A stretch of DNA of 64,000 nucleotides, taken from Sophora flavescens (Eukaryota; Streptophyta; Magnoliopsida; Fabales; Fabaceae). The stretch lies in the NCBI GenBank assembly GCA_030762895.1, contig JAUPTC010000016.1:1364001-1428000 (forward strand), in the 5' to 3' direction. The notes under the pieces were generated by a model that was not told the DNA's origin, made no database searches, and saw only the letters and a list, made by a program, of their open reading frames with translations. Both the position numbers and the translations under genes were made by a program. Numbering within the stretch: position 1 is the first letter of the stretch; each line of letters begins with the position of its first letter. Shown one piece after another: positions 1 through 11,254 of this stretch.

Positions 1-1019
1 TGTTTTTCCTTCTCTCTCTCTTTTACGTGTGACCAGCCCCCCAATTTTACTCAAAACCCTAACTTTTCATCTTACTTTAATCATAAAATTGGTTTAGTTT
101 TAGTGCAATTGGGACTTGTAATTAATGATTTCTAAGGTTAATTTCATGATTCTCTAATTAAATCAAAATTTCCCCAATTTTAATGATAAACCCTTTTTAC
201 GCAAATTGATTTTATTGAGAAATCAATTTTGTTTTTCTAAATTAAATATATAGCTTCCCTTGATTGTATGTTTTGAGGATGGTAATTGAAGGTTATGTTA
301 TTCGATTTTGTTGTATGTGTTTGGACACTCTCCCTATGTTGATGGTTGTGTTGTGCTTGCTTGGGAGAGCAACTTTTACTTTTTAGAGCTGTCGCAGTTT
401 TGCCTACATGGGTTGTGAAACGTCAAAGGGACCGGGACATCATTAAGAAGGAAACAAATTTTTGGAGTCAAGGAAAAGATCTTTTCTGGTCTACAAAGGT
501 AAAGGGAGTTTACCTAAGGAGTTTTAGTTAGTCACATACTAGTGGTTGTTTGTTGAATGTATGTTGTTTGTATTTGTAGTAATTATGTTGTATTTAATGG
601 TGGGCAATTTTCATGTTATTGCTGTTGAGTATAAGAATGTTGTAAGTTACGTTGAATGAGACTGTATTGCTTGATTGTGATTGGCTGAGGGCATGACATT
701 GGTCATTGCTTGTTAATGAAGATTAAATCATTTAAAATGCATAACTCAAAACTTAAGAAGTTGATTTTTGTTTTTGGAAAGTGAGAAGAATTCTAAGAAA
801 AATCATGGATGATTTTCCAATGAGTGTTAGTGAGGTTGAACAATGTTTTGAGGAAAACAAAGGAAAATGAAAGACATGAAAACTTAAGAAAATGTTGAAA
901 AGTATTGAAGGAAAAGTCTTTGGAAAAGAAAGATTTCTTTTAAGTTTTACAAAAGGTTTTTGTTCAAAATGAAAAGGTTTAGAGAAAATGCTCCATTTGA
1001 TGAATTTATTGACGAAATT
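1..1019. other. Unassigned flank left of TR-GAG-1
   Basis: No coding region is supported here. The first 300 bases contain a CAAAACCCTAAC-type stretch followed by AT-rich DNA. This vaguely resembles the intron-like module inside CACTA-B (about 57700-57850) and CACTA-C (about 16900-17070). Short open frames around 346-531 and 753-1073 have low-complexity translations and match no family I know. The last five bases (AAATT, 1015-1019) are the left target-site copy of the element that follows. The original locus resumes at 8222. Confidence 0.5.
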
Positions 1020-2374
1020 TGATAGTGTGATTTTACATGATGTTTCTTGCACACTTTTGCATGCATGTTTCATATAGATTAGGCATTATTTATTTGATTT
1101 TGTTAGATTTTCCCTTGGAACGGGTGAAGGTGGTTTTGTGTGTTGTTTTGCAGGAATCACTGAAAAATTTGGTTAACTTAGGGCCAAGGGAATGAAGAAA
1201 CAGTGGAGAATGAAATTATGGGAATGCTCGTTCCGCGAGAGGATACTCGCCCCGCGACTGCAGACAGCCAGAAACAGCAGAATGTCATCCTCTCTATCTC
1301 GCCCCGCGAATCACACCTCGCCTCGTGACACTGAAAGATGACTATGCCAGGAAAATACAACCTGTTCTGTATCACCGCGCGAACAGTATCTCGCCTCGCG
1401 AGAGATCAAATCATTGAAGACCAGAAGTTTAATATTCGCTTCGCGAGATACATCTCGCCCCGCGAGTGCGCGAAAACCAGAACCACTGTTATAAGTTGTT
1501 TAAGGCAGAATTGGAAGGGACACCTTGGAGACATTGGAGGCTACGAGTTTGGAAACCCAAAAGGCTCTTGGAACCAGAGGCAGCTTCTGGAGGATTTCCC
1601 CCATGGAATCCCTTCTCTCCTTCTTCCATGTTTCTTTAGTTGTGGACATTATTATGAGTAGCTAAACCTCCATTGTTGGGGTTAGGGTAGCTATTTCTGA
1701 ATTCTCATGTATTTGATTTAATCTTGCAATACAGTTTCTGCTTTGTTATTGAGTGGTTGATTTCTGTACTTAATGCTTGTTGTGGCTAGCACCCCCCATG
1801 ACTTGATTTGTGTTTTGATATGCAATTGGAAAATTCGTGTTAAAACCGGAACTGAAATTAATCACCTAATAAGCCTTGTATCTAGGAATGGAACTAGGTT
1901 TATTAGCAATCGCATGATCTCTAATCTTAATGCAAAGTCACTAATCTAGGCCACCTAAGGAATTAGGGTCTATTAGTGGATTTAAGCTCTTGTCATCCGA
2001 GGGATCGGGACTTGAGTGATTTTGTGGATTGATTGCCATAATTGAAGTAGAAACTGTTTGTTAGTTGTTTCATTGCATGAGGATGAAGATTAGTGAACCT
2101 AATCCCAACATCTTTTATCATATTTGAAAACCTTCTTTTATTGCCTTCCAAGTATTTGAGAAAATTACAAAAAGAGTTTGTTTTTCTTATTTTGTTTATT
2201 TTTACTTTTGTGGGCTTTATAATTAGTTTAAACTCTCTTCAATCCAAGAATCGCTTAGATAGTAGTTGAAGTGGTACGTGCTAGTACTTGTTGCAGTCCT
2301 CATGGGAACGATAAAACGGTCTCACCACCGTATTACTTGCACGACTGGGTATACTTGCCCAGATTCGTTCAACA
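1020..2374 (+). repeat. 5' LTR of TR-GAG-1
   Basis: 1355 bp, TG to CA. It is nearly identical to the copy at 6864-8221, which points to a fairly young insertion. Its U3-like part carries a cluster of CTCGCCCCGCGAG-type dyads at 1227-1467. The distal part (about 1650-2374) is strongly similar to the LTRs of TR-GAG-2, including the stretch around GGAACGATAAAACGGTCTC near the end. Confidence 0.9.
1227..1467. repeat. CpG-rich dyad cluster, GCGAG type, in 5' LTR
   Basis: Several copies of CTCGC-NNN-GCGAG and its decay products (CTCGTTCCGCGAG, CTCGCCTCGTGAC, TCGCCTCGCGAG) sit in about 240 bp of otherwise AT-rich DNA. The dyads are 12-14 bp and separated by unrelated spacers of 20-45 bp. The cluster recurs in the 3' LTR at 7071-7312. 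TR-GAG-2 has a different palindrome, TCACGGCCGTGA, at the same LTR position. The function is unknown. A protein-binding array or a hairpin source would both fit. Confidence 0.8.
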
Positions 2375-2380
2375 AGTTTT

Positions 2381-2398
2381 TGGCGCCGTTGCCGGGGA
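2381..2398 (+). other. Primer binding site of TR-GAG-1
   Basis: TGGCGCCGTTGCCGGGGA directly follows the 5' LTR. This is the tRNA-Asp-type primer site common in Athila-lineage Ty3/gypsy elements (from memory of the family). TR-GAG-2 has the identical site at 44273-44290. Confidence 0.85.
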
Positions 2399-2573
2399 CT
2401 GCGTCTCAATATTAGCATATCCATTTTGGTTACTAATTTAAGCACAAAATTTTCCTGTTTTAAAATTTTTCTTTTCTGTTTTAAACTGTTTGCTGTCATT
2501 TTTTTTTTTGGTGTGTTTGATGTTGTGTGCTAACCTTTACTACTAACACTCTTGTTTGCTAGACTGTTTGTGT

Positions 2574-3764
2574 ATGCGAGGTACTATTCCAGCTGACCAA
2601 CTCCTATACGATCCAGAAATTGAAAGAACAACTAGGAAGAATAGGAAGCAAGCAAGACAGCAGAAATTGTTAAGACAACAAGGAGAAGAACAAGAGACTT
2701 TCACCTCTCAAGTTACTTAAGAAGAACTCAAGATGGCAGGGAATGGTGAAGACACTCCACCACCACGGAGGACACTTGGTGATTATGCCAATACAAATGT
2801 CAACCGGCATGTCACTAGTATAGTGAGACCTCCGGTGAACTCCAACAATTTTGAAATCAAGCCAAATCTCATCAACATGGTTTCACAAAATCAGTTTGCA
2901 GGGTTGGAGAAGGAAGATCCTAACAGTCATATTTCCACTTTCCTAGAGTTGTGTGATACAGTGAAGATAAATGGTGCCTCCGATGATGCAATTCGTCTGA
3001 GATTGTTCCCTTTTTCTCTAAGAGATAGAGCCAAGTCTTGGCTCCAATCACAACCAATGGGGAGTTTCACTACATGGGACAACTTAGAGGCAAAATTTCT
3101 GGCAAGGTTCTTCCCCACATCAAGATTTGTAAAGGCAAGGGGTGACATCATGAGCTTTGCCCAACAAGAAGGTGAGACGTTGCATGACACCTGGGAAAGG
3201 TTCAAGGAATTGCTTCGGAGATGCCCAAATCATGGTTTTGATGATCTTACTCAGATGCAAACATTCTGTAATGGATTGAGGCCATCAACCAGGTACATGT
3301 TGGATGCCTCAGCTGGAGGTTCCATGAATACAAAGACAGTAGAGGAAGCCCTGACTTTGATAGAAGCAATGGCCTCTAATGATTATTTGATGCATCATGA
3401 TCAGGGTCCCACACAAAGAAGGGGAGTGTTGGAGTTAGATTCACAAACTGCATTGTTGGCTCAGAACAAGCTCATGACACAACAATTGGAGTCTCTTACC
3501 AAGCAACTAGCTCAACTCCCACAACAACTCCAAACTGTTCAAGGGACAACCATGCCACACCAACAGGTCATGCGATGTGATTTCTATGGAGGTGATCATG
3601 CGAATGGAAGATGTGAGGCACCACCTAGTTCCCATGAGGAAGCCAATTATATGGGGAACTATGGGCGACAAGGCAACAACCAAGGGTGGAGGAATCAACC
3701 AAATTTTGGTTGGAATCAAGATGCCGGGCAAACAAGCAAACCTCCTCCTACACAACTGCTTTAA
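2574..3764 (+). pseudogene. gag: Gag of TR-GAG-1 (Athila-type), interrupted
   Basis: The reading frame begins at an ATG giving MRGTIPADQL, the same N-terminus as the TR-GAG-2 Gag. A stop at about 2717-2719 breaks the first 50 codons from the rest, and the frame reopens to 3764. The body holds the Retrotrans_gag core (FKELLRRCPNHGFDD, TFCNGLRPSTRYMLDASAGG) and a C-terminal Cys/His stretch (CDFYGGDHANGRC) that is probably a zinc knuckle. It would form the particle that packages element RNA. The frame ends at a TAA where TR-GAG-2 has CAA, so the continuation towards the protease is lost by a C-to-T change. A one-base insertion in a poly-A run near 3850 adds a frameshift. Confidence 0.85.
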
Positions 3765-3855
3765 GACCGGGTTTCTATCTTGGAAAACACCCTCAATCAG
3801 TTCATGCAGTTGACCATGTCAAACCAGAAAAATACAGATGCTTCTATAAAAAAAT

Positions 3856-5214
3856 TTGGAGGTTCAAGTTGGCCAAATTGCAAAACACCTAGCGGAGCAA
3901 ACTAGCAGCGGTTTTTATGGTAACACTCAAACTAATCCGAAGGAGCGTTGCAATGCTATTGTTTTGAGGAGTGGAAAAAGTCTTCAGAATGTGGGCGGTG
4001 AACCTTTGGTGAAGAATCAGAGAGTTGATGGAAAAACAGAATTGAGTGCAGAGGAAAAAGAAGAAAAACGTAAAGATGTTATAGTTGAAGAAGAAGAAAA
4101 GGTCAGTGAACAAGACAAGAGGGAGAAGCTAGTAGATGAGAATTTCATTTTGAGGAGAACTAAGAGTCAAATTTTGAAGGATGGAGACAAACCTCAAGTG
4201 ATCCCCTATTACGTGAAGTTGCCATATCCTCCATTGAGCAAGAAAAAAGAGAATGAAGAACATTTTGCCAAGTTCCTCGACATTTTCAAGAGGCTACAGA
4301 TCAACATACCCTTTGCTGAAGCACTGGAACAGATGCCCAATTATGCAAAATTCATGAAGGAACTGCTCACGAAGAAAAGAAAGTTTAAAGAAGGCGAAAC
4401 TGTTGCCTTAACTGAGGAGTGCAGTGCGATACTGCAAAGGAAACTACCTCCGAAGCTGAAAGATCCTGGTAGTTTTACAATCCCTTGCACTATTGGGAAT
4501 GTTGCTATCAGAAAATCCTTATGTGTCTTGGGAGCGAGTATCAATTTGATGCCTCTCTCCATTTTGAACAAGCTTGGAGGAGGAAAGGTGAAACCAACCA
4601 GGATGGCATTGCAACTAGCTGACAGATCAATCAAGCATCCTTATGGGATCTTGGAATATGTTCTGGTAAAGGTGGATAAGTTTATCTTCCCAGTGGACTT
4701 TGTGATTTTAGACATGGAGGAGGATGCAAAAGTCCCGCTCATACTGGGGAGACCTTTTCTGGCAACTGGTCGGGCCTTGATAGACGTACAAAAAGGCCAG
4801 CTGCAATTCAGAGTGCAAGATGAAACAGTCACTTTCAATGTGTTTGAAGCTATGCATCGCCCGAGCGATGAAGAAGATTGTTTCCGCATAGACATTGTGG
4901 ATACATTAGCTAAAGAAGTTGTTGCACATCAACACCACCCCTCTACTCCTGAAAAGAAGGAAAGGCTCAACATGAAAGCAACTCTAAAGCTCTGCAAGAC
5001 AAATGATGTATCAGTTGGTGAGGAAGTTGGCTCTGCTCATTTTGTGAAAACAGAACCTCCGCCGGGAAGGAGTAAGAAAAAGGGCAAGAGGCCCAGAGTT
5101 AAAGGGGCAAAGGGGAAGCACAAATGTTGGCCCTATAAGCAAAATCAGCTCTTTAAAGGAGTTCCATGGAAGAAAAGTGCTCTTGTACTTCTATGCCCAG
5201 CCAAACCCGGTTAA
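3856..5214 (+). pseudogene. Gag C-terminus and aspartic protease region, TR-GAG-1
   Basis: A 452-codon open stretch. The first third is charged and lysine/glutamate rich (linker). The middle contains PSYVKLPYPPLSKKK-like Athila linker sequence. A retropepsin-like fold follows, with the motif C-V-L-G-A-S-I-N-L-M-P at 4522-4554 and the downstream VPLILGRPFLATGRALIDV. The catalytic Asp expected before LGAS (present as DLGAS in TR-GAG-2) is Val here (GTC at 4525-4527), so the protease should be dead. The C-terminus, WPYKQNQLFKGVPWKKS, is basic and leads straight into non-coding sequence where other elements encode polymerase. No reverse transcriptase follows. Confidence 0.85.
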
Positions 5215-6863
5215 TTGAAAGAAGCCCGTCAAGCTAGTGACGTTAAAGAAGCGCTTATTAGGAGGCAACCCAAGTTTCTTAACCCTTCTCCTTAGTTGTT
5301 TTCATTTTCTTAATAATTTTGTTTTTGATTTTCACCTCTTGAATAATTTGAGAAGCTCAAGAGGAAAAATAATAAATTGAGAATTGCCAAGTGTTTGCAG
5401 TGTAATAAGGAAGGAGGGAAGAGCAAGAAGATAAGAAAAAGCCCGCTACCGCCTCGGTAAGCCGTTCCAATTTTTTTGTTTTATTTTATTTTTCTTCTCC
5501 TCTCTCCAACTTGATTGTTTACATTGGGGACAATGTAAATTTTTAAGCTTGGGGTAGGGGTATTTTATTTTTGCATTTGTTCATATTGCATTCATATAGT
5601 TTTGCATGATAGCTTTGCATGATCACACAATTAGATTGCCCCTTGCCTGAATTTTGCATCCAATTGTGAGAACTAAGTGCCTAGTAATTGGTGGTAGTGA
5701 ATTGTGGAACCCAATTATGTTTATTCTTGTGATATGGCTGCAAATGAAGAATGCTTGAGATAATCTTGGATGGTTGATAATTAGCATATGGTTTTGTGGA
5801 TTTGTATTTTTCATTGATTCTGAACTAAAATGTGAGATTTTGAGCCAAAGGGGTACTCACAAAATTTTACCCCATTCTTTGTGTTAGAGTGGTTATTCCT
5901 CTTGGTTTGCTTTCTCTAGAACTTGACTTAAAACCATTTTGAAGCTTAAAAATTTTTTAGAACATTTTTGAAAATGATTGAGGCAATAGGTATTTTCTGG
6001 CCTTCTGAGCTTTGAATGATGAAATGCTACCCCTTAGTTGCCCAATTTTGAGCCTGAATGAATAAAATGCTTTTCTTGGTACCTTGGAATATTTTGATAA
6101 ATATGCTTGATAAAGGACCTTCTAAAGTATAACAAAAGGGTAAAAAGGTAGTGAAAAAAGTTTGGGATGAAAGAATCATAAAAAAAAGAAAAAAGAAAAG
6201 AAAAAGTTTCTCTTGATCTGAAAAATCTCCCCTTCTCCAAACAAAAGAAAAACAAAAGAAAAAAATAAAAATAAATAGAGAAGGGGATGACAAAAAGAAA
6301 AGTGAGAAATAAAAAGAAAAAGAAAGAAAAGAAAGGTGGAAAGAGAACTGAAACCCAAAAGGTATTTTAGAAGGTCATGATTTGCAAATGTTGATATGTT
6401 GTGTAGCCTTTTGAAATGTCCTTTTATTGATTTCCCCACCTAACGATTAATCCCATGGCCGCGTTACAACCAAGTGAAAGACCTCTTGATTCTAAATTGT
6501 TTTCATTAATAAAGTAGATATTTGGTTGATAGTCAAGCCTATGGTAGGATTCATTCCTTGAGGAAAATTGAGTGAAATGTCTTATCCCCTAAACACTTGA
6601 GTGAGGTTAGAAAGAGAGCCAAGCAAATGAACAAGCTTGGGGTGAGCTTCAGGTGAGAAAGAGTGCCCAAATCAGTGAGAACATGAGTCTAAGGAACCTA
6701 AGCCTCTAATTGGACTTGAATTGATTGTCTCTTGCTGAATTGTTTGACTTGCCTATTACTTGGATCATTTACTCGGGTTCTTAGTTCACTATCCATGTTC
6801 TGTCTATTCTACTGGCCTTGGTGATTGCTTGAGGACAAGCAATTGAATAAGCTTGGGGTGATT
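5215..6863 (+). other. 3' untranslated region of TR-GAG-1 with polypurine tract
   Basis: Non-coding 1.65 kb. It begins with GACGTTAAAGAAGCGCTTATTAGGAGGCAACCC-like sequence, which in the Athila-type element at 11270-11320 lies just downstream of the integrase stop. Here it follows the protease directly, marking where polymerase is missing. A purine-rich, low-complexity stretch occupies 6175-6345. The likely polypurine tract is AAGCTTGGGGTGATT just before the 3' LTR. Short frames on the minus strand at 6027-6439 are phenylalanine-rich low complexity and are not genes. Confidence 0.7.
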
Positions 6864-8221
6864 TGATAGTGTGATTTTACATGATGTTTCTTGTACACTT
6901 TTGCATGCATATTTCATATAGATTAGGCATTATTTATTTGATTTTGTTAGATTTTCCCTTGGAACGGGTGAAGGTGGTTTTATGTGTTGTTTTGCAGGAA
7001 TCACTGAAAAATCTGGTTAACTTAGAGCCAAGGGAATGAAGAAACAGTGGAGAATGAAATTCTGGGAATGCTCGCCCCACGAGAGGATACTCGCCCCGCA
7101 ACTGCAGACAGCCAGAAACAGCAGAATGTCATCCTTTCTGTCTCGCCCCGCGAATCACACCTCGCCTCACGACACTGAAAGATGACTGTGCCAGGAAAAT
7201 ACAACCTGTTCTGTATCGCCACGCGAACAGTGTCTCGCCTCGTGAGAGATCAAATCATTGAAGACCAGAAGTTTAATATTTGCCTCGCGAGATACATCTC
7301 GCCCCGCGAGTGCGCGAAAACCAGAACCACTGTTATAAGCTGTTTAAGGCAGAATTGGAAGGGACACCTTGGAGACATTGGAGGCTACGAGTTTGGAAAC
7401 CCAAAAGGCTCTTGGAACCAGAGGCAGCTTCTGGAGGATTGCCCCCATGGAATCCCTTCTCTCCCCTTCTTCCATGTTTCTTTGGTTGTGGACATTATTA
7501 TGAGTAGCTAAACCTCCATTGTTGGGGTTAGGGTAGCTATTTCTGAATTCTCATGTATTTGATTTAATCTTGCAATACAGTTTCTGCTTTGTTATTGAGT
7601 GGTTGATTTCTGTACTTAATGCTTGTTGTGGCTAGCACCCCCCATGACTTGATTTGTGTTTTGATATGCAATTGGAAAATTCGTGTTAAAACCGGAACTG
7701 AAATTAATCACCTAATAAGCCTTGTATCTAGGAATGGAACTAGGTTTATTAGCAATCGCATGATCACTAATCTTAATGCAAAGTCACTAATCTAGGCCAC
7801 CTAAGGAATTAGGGTCTATTAGTGGATTTAGGCTCTTGTCATCCGAGGGATCGGGACTTGAGTAATTTAGTGGATGGATTGTCATAATTGAAGTAGAAAC
7901 TGTTTGTTAGTTGTTTCATTGCATGAGGATGAAGTTTAGTGAACCTAATCCCAACATCTTTTATCATATTTGAAAACCTTCTTTTATTGCCTTCCAAGTA
8001 TTTGAGAAAATTACAAAAATAGTTTGTTTTTCTTATTTTGTTTATTTTTACTTTTGTGGGCTTGATAATTAGTTTAGAACTCTCTTCAATCCAAGAATCG
8101 CTTAGATAGTAGTTGAAGTGGTACGTGCTAGTACTTGTTGCAGTCCTCGTGGGAACGATAAAACGGTCTCACCACCGTATTACTTGCACGACTGGGTATA
8201 CTTGCCCAGATTCGTTCAACA
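6864..8221 (+). repeat. 3' LTR of TR-GAG-1
   Basis: 1358 bp, matching 1020-2374 almost base for base. The GCGAG-type dyad cluster lies at 7071-7312. Differences from the 5' copy are mostly C/T and G/A transitions inside the CpG dyads (for example GCCCCACGAG for the expected GCCCCGCGAG), as expected from methylated-cytosine decay. The right target site, AAAGT, follows at 8222-8226. Confidence 0.9.
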
Positions 8222-8838
8222 AAAGTCTAGTGTTTGGTCAAAAGTTGAGAAAATGTTTTAGTGGTTTCGAAGTTTTCAGAAATGGATTTTAAAAGAAAAA
8301 CATTCTGTGAAAATGTATTTACAAGAGCGAAAATGCCTTTATGACAAAAAGTTGAGAACCCTTTGTATTTTGTTCTTCGATTTAGTTTTCACTGAACGAA
8401 AAACCAAGTGGAAAAAGATGGAAGTGGAAAGGACCTAGATTGCCGAAATATCGGGCTAGTGTTCCTATTTGAAAATTGAGGAAAATGATAAGGACCTAGA
8501 TTGCCGAAATATCGGGCTAGACCTAGATTGTCGAAATATTCGGGCTAGTCCTAGATTGCTGAAATATTTGGGCTAGTGTTCCTATTGGAAAATTTGAGGA
8601 AAAGGATACGAACCTAGATTCCCGAGACGTCGGGCTAGGGTTCATTTGAGAAAGAGATTTTAAATCATTGATTTTGTTTTAAAATCCTATGTTGGTATTA
8701 AAATAAATTTAATACCTGAATAAAAGTAGTTGGGGGCTTTAAGACTCGACAAGGAAAGAACGAAGCGAAAAATAAAAACAAAACGAAAAACCATTGGTTT
8801 ACATGCATAATCTGGCATACGTGCCATTGTGTATAGAG
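8222..8838. repeat. Degenerate tandem dyad repeats, otherwise unassigned
   Basis: This continues the locus interrupted at 1019. Between about 8431 and 8640 a unit of roughly 27-60 bp recurs about five times around the core ACCTAGATTGCCGAAATATC and ends GGGCTAG. Each core contains the imperfect dyad GCCGAAATATCGGGC. The last copy (ACCTAGATTCCCGAGACGTC) is the most diverged. No coding potential is seen. It could be part of an old LTR, but I cannot assign a family. Confidence 0.55.
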
Positions 8839-10920
8839 CTACAATCCACAAAGGGTGGATTGACAAATTTGATAGTTACAGACCAAAGATAGGTTCTTGG
8901 TTTTATAGGGACATTCAGGCTCGAAATCCACGGAATGCTCGGGGCTTTGCAATCTTGGGTCGTGGAACTCGATTACCCTGCACGTAATGTACTCAACTGG
9001 GTACATCCATCTCAGAAAAACAGGGCCACATAATCTAATCTCCCTCACCAAATGAACAATTAAGTGAACCATGATGTAGAAAAATGAAGGAGGAAAATAC
9101 ATCTCCGATTGGCACAAGATTATAGCAGTCTCAACTTCCAACTCATCCAACTTATGGGGGTCAACTACTTTGCTACATATAGCATTGAAGAATGAGCACA
9201 ACCGAGTAATGGCATGTCTCACATATTTTGGAGCAATACCACGAATAGCCACGGGCAGAAGTTGTTGCATCAAGATGTGGCAATTATGAGACTTTAAGCC
9301 AACCAACTTTGATATCACCAGAGGCAAGCCTCTTGATATTTGAAGAGTAACCATGTGGAACTTTGATGCCCTGAAGACACTCACAAAAACTTTGTCTCTC
9401 TTTTTTTGACAAAGTATGACATGCTGGAGGTAAATAAGTCCGCTTACCATCCTCAACAACTGGAGCTAACTGCTCTCGTATAACCATAGCAACGAGATCG
9501 AGATGAGCATTCACACCATCCTTTGTCTTGCCATGAATGTTGAGAAGCATCCCGATCACACTATCACACACATTTTTCTCCACATGCATCACATCAATGC
9601 AGTGTATGACATCAAGCTTGCGCCAGTATGGAATATCGATCAAAGAATATCGGCCTCTTCTTCCATATGTTTTTGTCGGTAGCCTTACCCTTCTTTTTGG
9701 ACTTACCGAAGATAACATTGATGTCCTTTACTTTTTGATAAACCTGCTCTCCATTTAAGGCCGTCGGAGCATGTTCAGTCTATTGGCATCTATTAAAAGC
9801 TTTTTTCATCTTACGATATGGGTGATCACGTCTAAGAAATCTCTAATGCCCAAGGTAAACTGTCTTCGTTCCATGATGCAACTGAGTGTAGCATGTGCCT
9901 TCCTCACATATAGGGCATGCTTTGTGCCCCTTAACACTGTACCCGGACAAGTTCCCGTATGCTGGAAAGTCATTGATGGTGCAAAATAACATGGCACGAA
10001 CCTTGAAATTCTTGCAATAATGCCCATCAACTACATCAACACCTTCGACCCACAACTTCTTCAAGTCTTCAATCAAGGGACTTAGATAAACATCTAAGTC
10101 ATTTCCCGGTTTCTTTGGGCCCGAAATATCATAGATAACATCATGTGTTTGTGCTTCATGCACAACCAAGGAGGTAGGTTGTAAATTATCAAGAGAACGG
10201 GCCATGAACTATGAATACTAATTAAGTTACCATATGGATTCATTCCATCCGTAGCAAGTTCAAGCCTTAGGTTTCTTGGTTCATCGGCGAAATCCGGAAA
10301 TAAAGTATCAATATTCTTCCATTGCACAGAATCAGCCGGATGACGAACCTTTTCATCATGTTTCCTATCATCATGATGCCATCTAAGATTCTTTGCATTT
10401 TTCACATTAGCAAACAATCGCTTGAACCTTGGAATTATTGGAAGATACTATAACACCTTCGCAGGAGGACCCTTTTTTCTCACATCACAAATCGAATCAT
10501 CAAGATCATCACCATCCTTCACTTTGTAGCGTGATAACCCACACTTTGGGCAATCGTGATTGTCTTCATAAACACCCGTGTACAATATGCAATCATTGGG
10601 GCATGCGTGTATCTTCTTATACTCCATACCCATCGGACACAATACCTTCTTGGCCTCATAGTTACGGACAGGCAATGTGTTGCCCTCTGGAAGCAAGTCT
10701 TTCAACAATTCAAGCAATTCGGTGAAGCTTTTATCGCTCCAACCATTTCTTACCTTCAAACAAACCAATTTTAACATCGCCGACAACCGTGTATGTGCAG
10801 TACACCAGGGATACAAAGGCTTATCCGCATCACTGGACAACCTTTCATACACATGTGCTCGCTGAAAAGATTCTTGTCCAATATCACAGATCATGTCCTC
10901 ATTTTTACTTTCCAGCATAT
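8839..10920 (-). pseudogene. CACTA (En/Spm) TNP2-type transposase pseudogene
   Basis: Minus-strand remnant of a TNP2 transposase, which in intact elements cuts and joins CACTA ends. Reading from 10920 down, conserved stretches appear in family order. GQESFQRAHVYERLSSDA and NGWSDKSFTELLELLKDLLP come first, then CPMGMEYKKIHACPNDCILY and the zinc-like CPKCGLSRYK (to about 10500). The Transposase_21 core follows: LRLELATDGMNPYGNLI, then NFKVRAMLFCTINDFPAYGN with KACPICEEGT, then PYWRKLDVIHCIDVMHVEKN. DUF4218 ends it with VRHAITRLCSFFNAICSKV to RWMYPVE near 9000. At least four frame changes and several stops break it. After RWMYPVE the sequence no longer resembles the family. I found no CACTA termini around it. 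Its right edge abuts a plus-strand Athila integrase fragment at about 10920. Confidence 0.85.
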
Positions 10921-11254
10921 CGCTGAAAAGAATGAGTTGTCCGAGATCCTCATGTAGGCTTATGAAAATGCAAGAATCTACAAGGAGCGGACAAAGGCAT
11001 GGCATGACAAGCACATCTTGCCTAGAAGGTTTGAGCCCGGACAAATGGTACTACTTTATAATTCAAGGTTGAGGCTCTTTCCTGGAAAGCTGAAATCGAG
11101 GTGGTCAGGACCCTTCAAGATCCTACAAGTCTTCCCACACGGAGCAGTGGAATTAGAAGGGGCCTTCGGCAACTTCAAGGTGAACGGGCAAAGGCTAAAG
11201 CATTATCATGGGAAATCGGTCCCAATTGGCAAGCAAGTGTTTCTTCTGGATTAA
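10921..11254 (+). pseudogene. Athila-type integrase C-terminal fragment
   Basis: The plus-strand frame contains NELSEI..., an in-frame stop near 10950, then AYENARIYKERTKAWHDKHI, RFEPGQMVLLYNSRLRLFPG and SRWSGPFKILQVFPHGAVEL. This is the end of a Ty3/gypsy integrase with its GPY/F-like region (GPFKI). The frame ends at a natural stop (11252-11254). All upstream parts (gag to the integrase core) are missing and replaced by the minus-strand TNP2 remnant, so this is a 5'-truncated element. The 3' UTR and 3' LTR follow in normal order. Confidence 0.85.

Larger units (their letters stand above)
1020..8221 (+). mobile_element. TR-GAG-1: Athila-type LTR retrotransposon with gag and protease only
   Basis: A complete 7.2 kb LTR element. 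Long direct repeats begin TGATAGTGTG and end CAACA. A TGGCGCCGTTGCCGGGGA primer site lies 6 bases after the 5' LTR, and a purine tract lies before the 3' LTR. Flanking 5-bp sites are AAATT and AAAGT (4 of 5 match). Internal coding covers an Athila-type Gag and a retropepsin-like domain only. Reverse transcriptase, RNase H and integrase are absent, so it must rely on enzymes from an autonomous relative. Gag and protease carry a nonsense codon and a frameshift. TR-GAG-2 has the same architecture, which suggests a non-autonomous family rather than a one-off deletion. Confidence 0.88.

Noticed and set aside
6027..6439. Phenylalanine-rich minus-strand frames (also at 48000-48320)
   Set aside because: They are reverse readings of A/G-rich 3' UTR tracts with no protein-like pattern.
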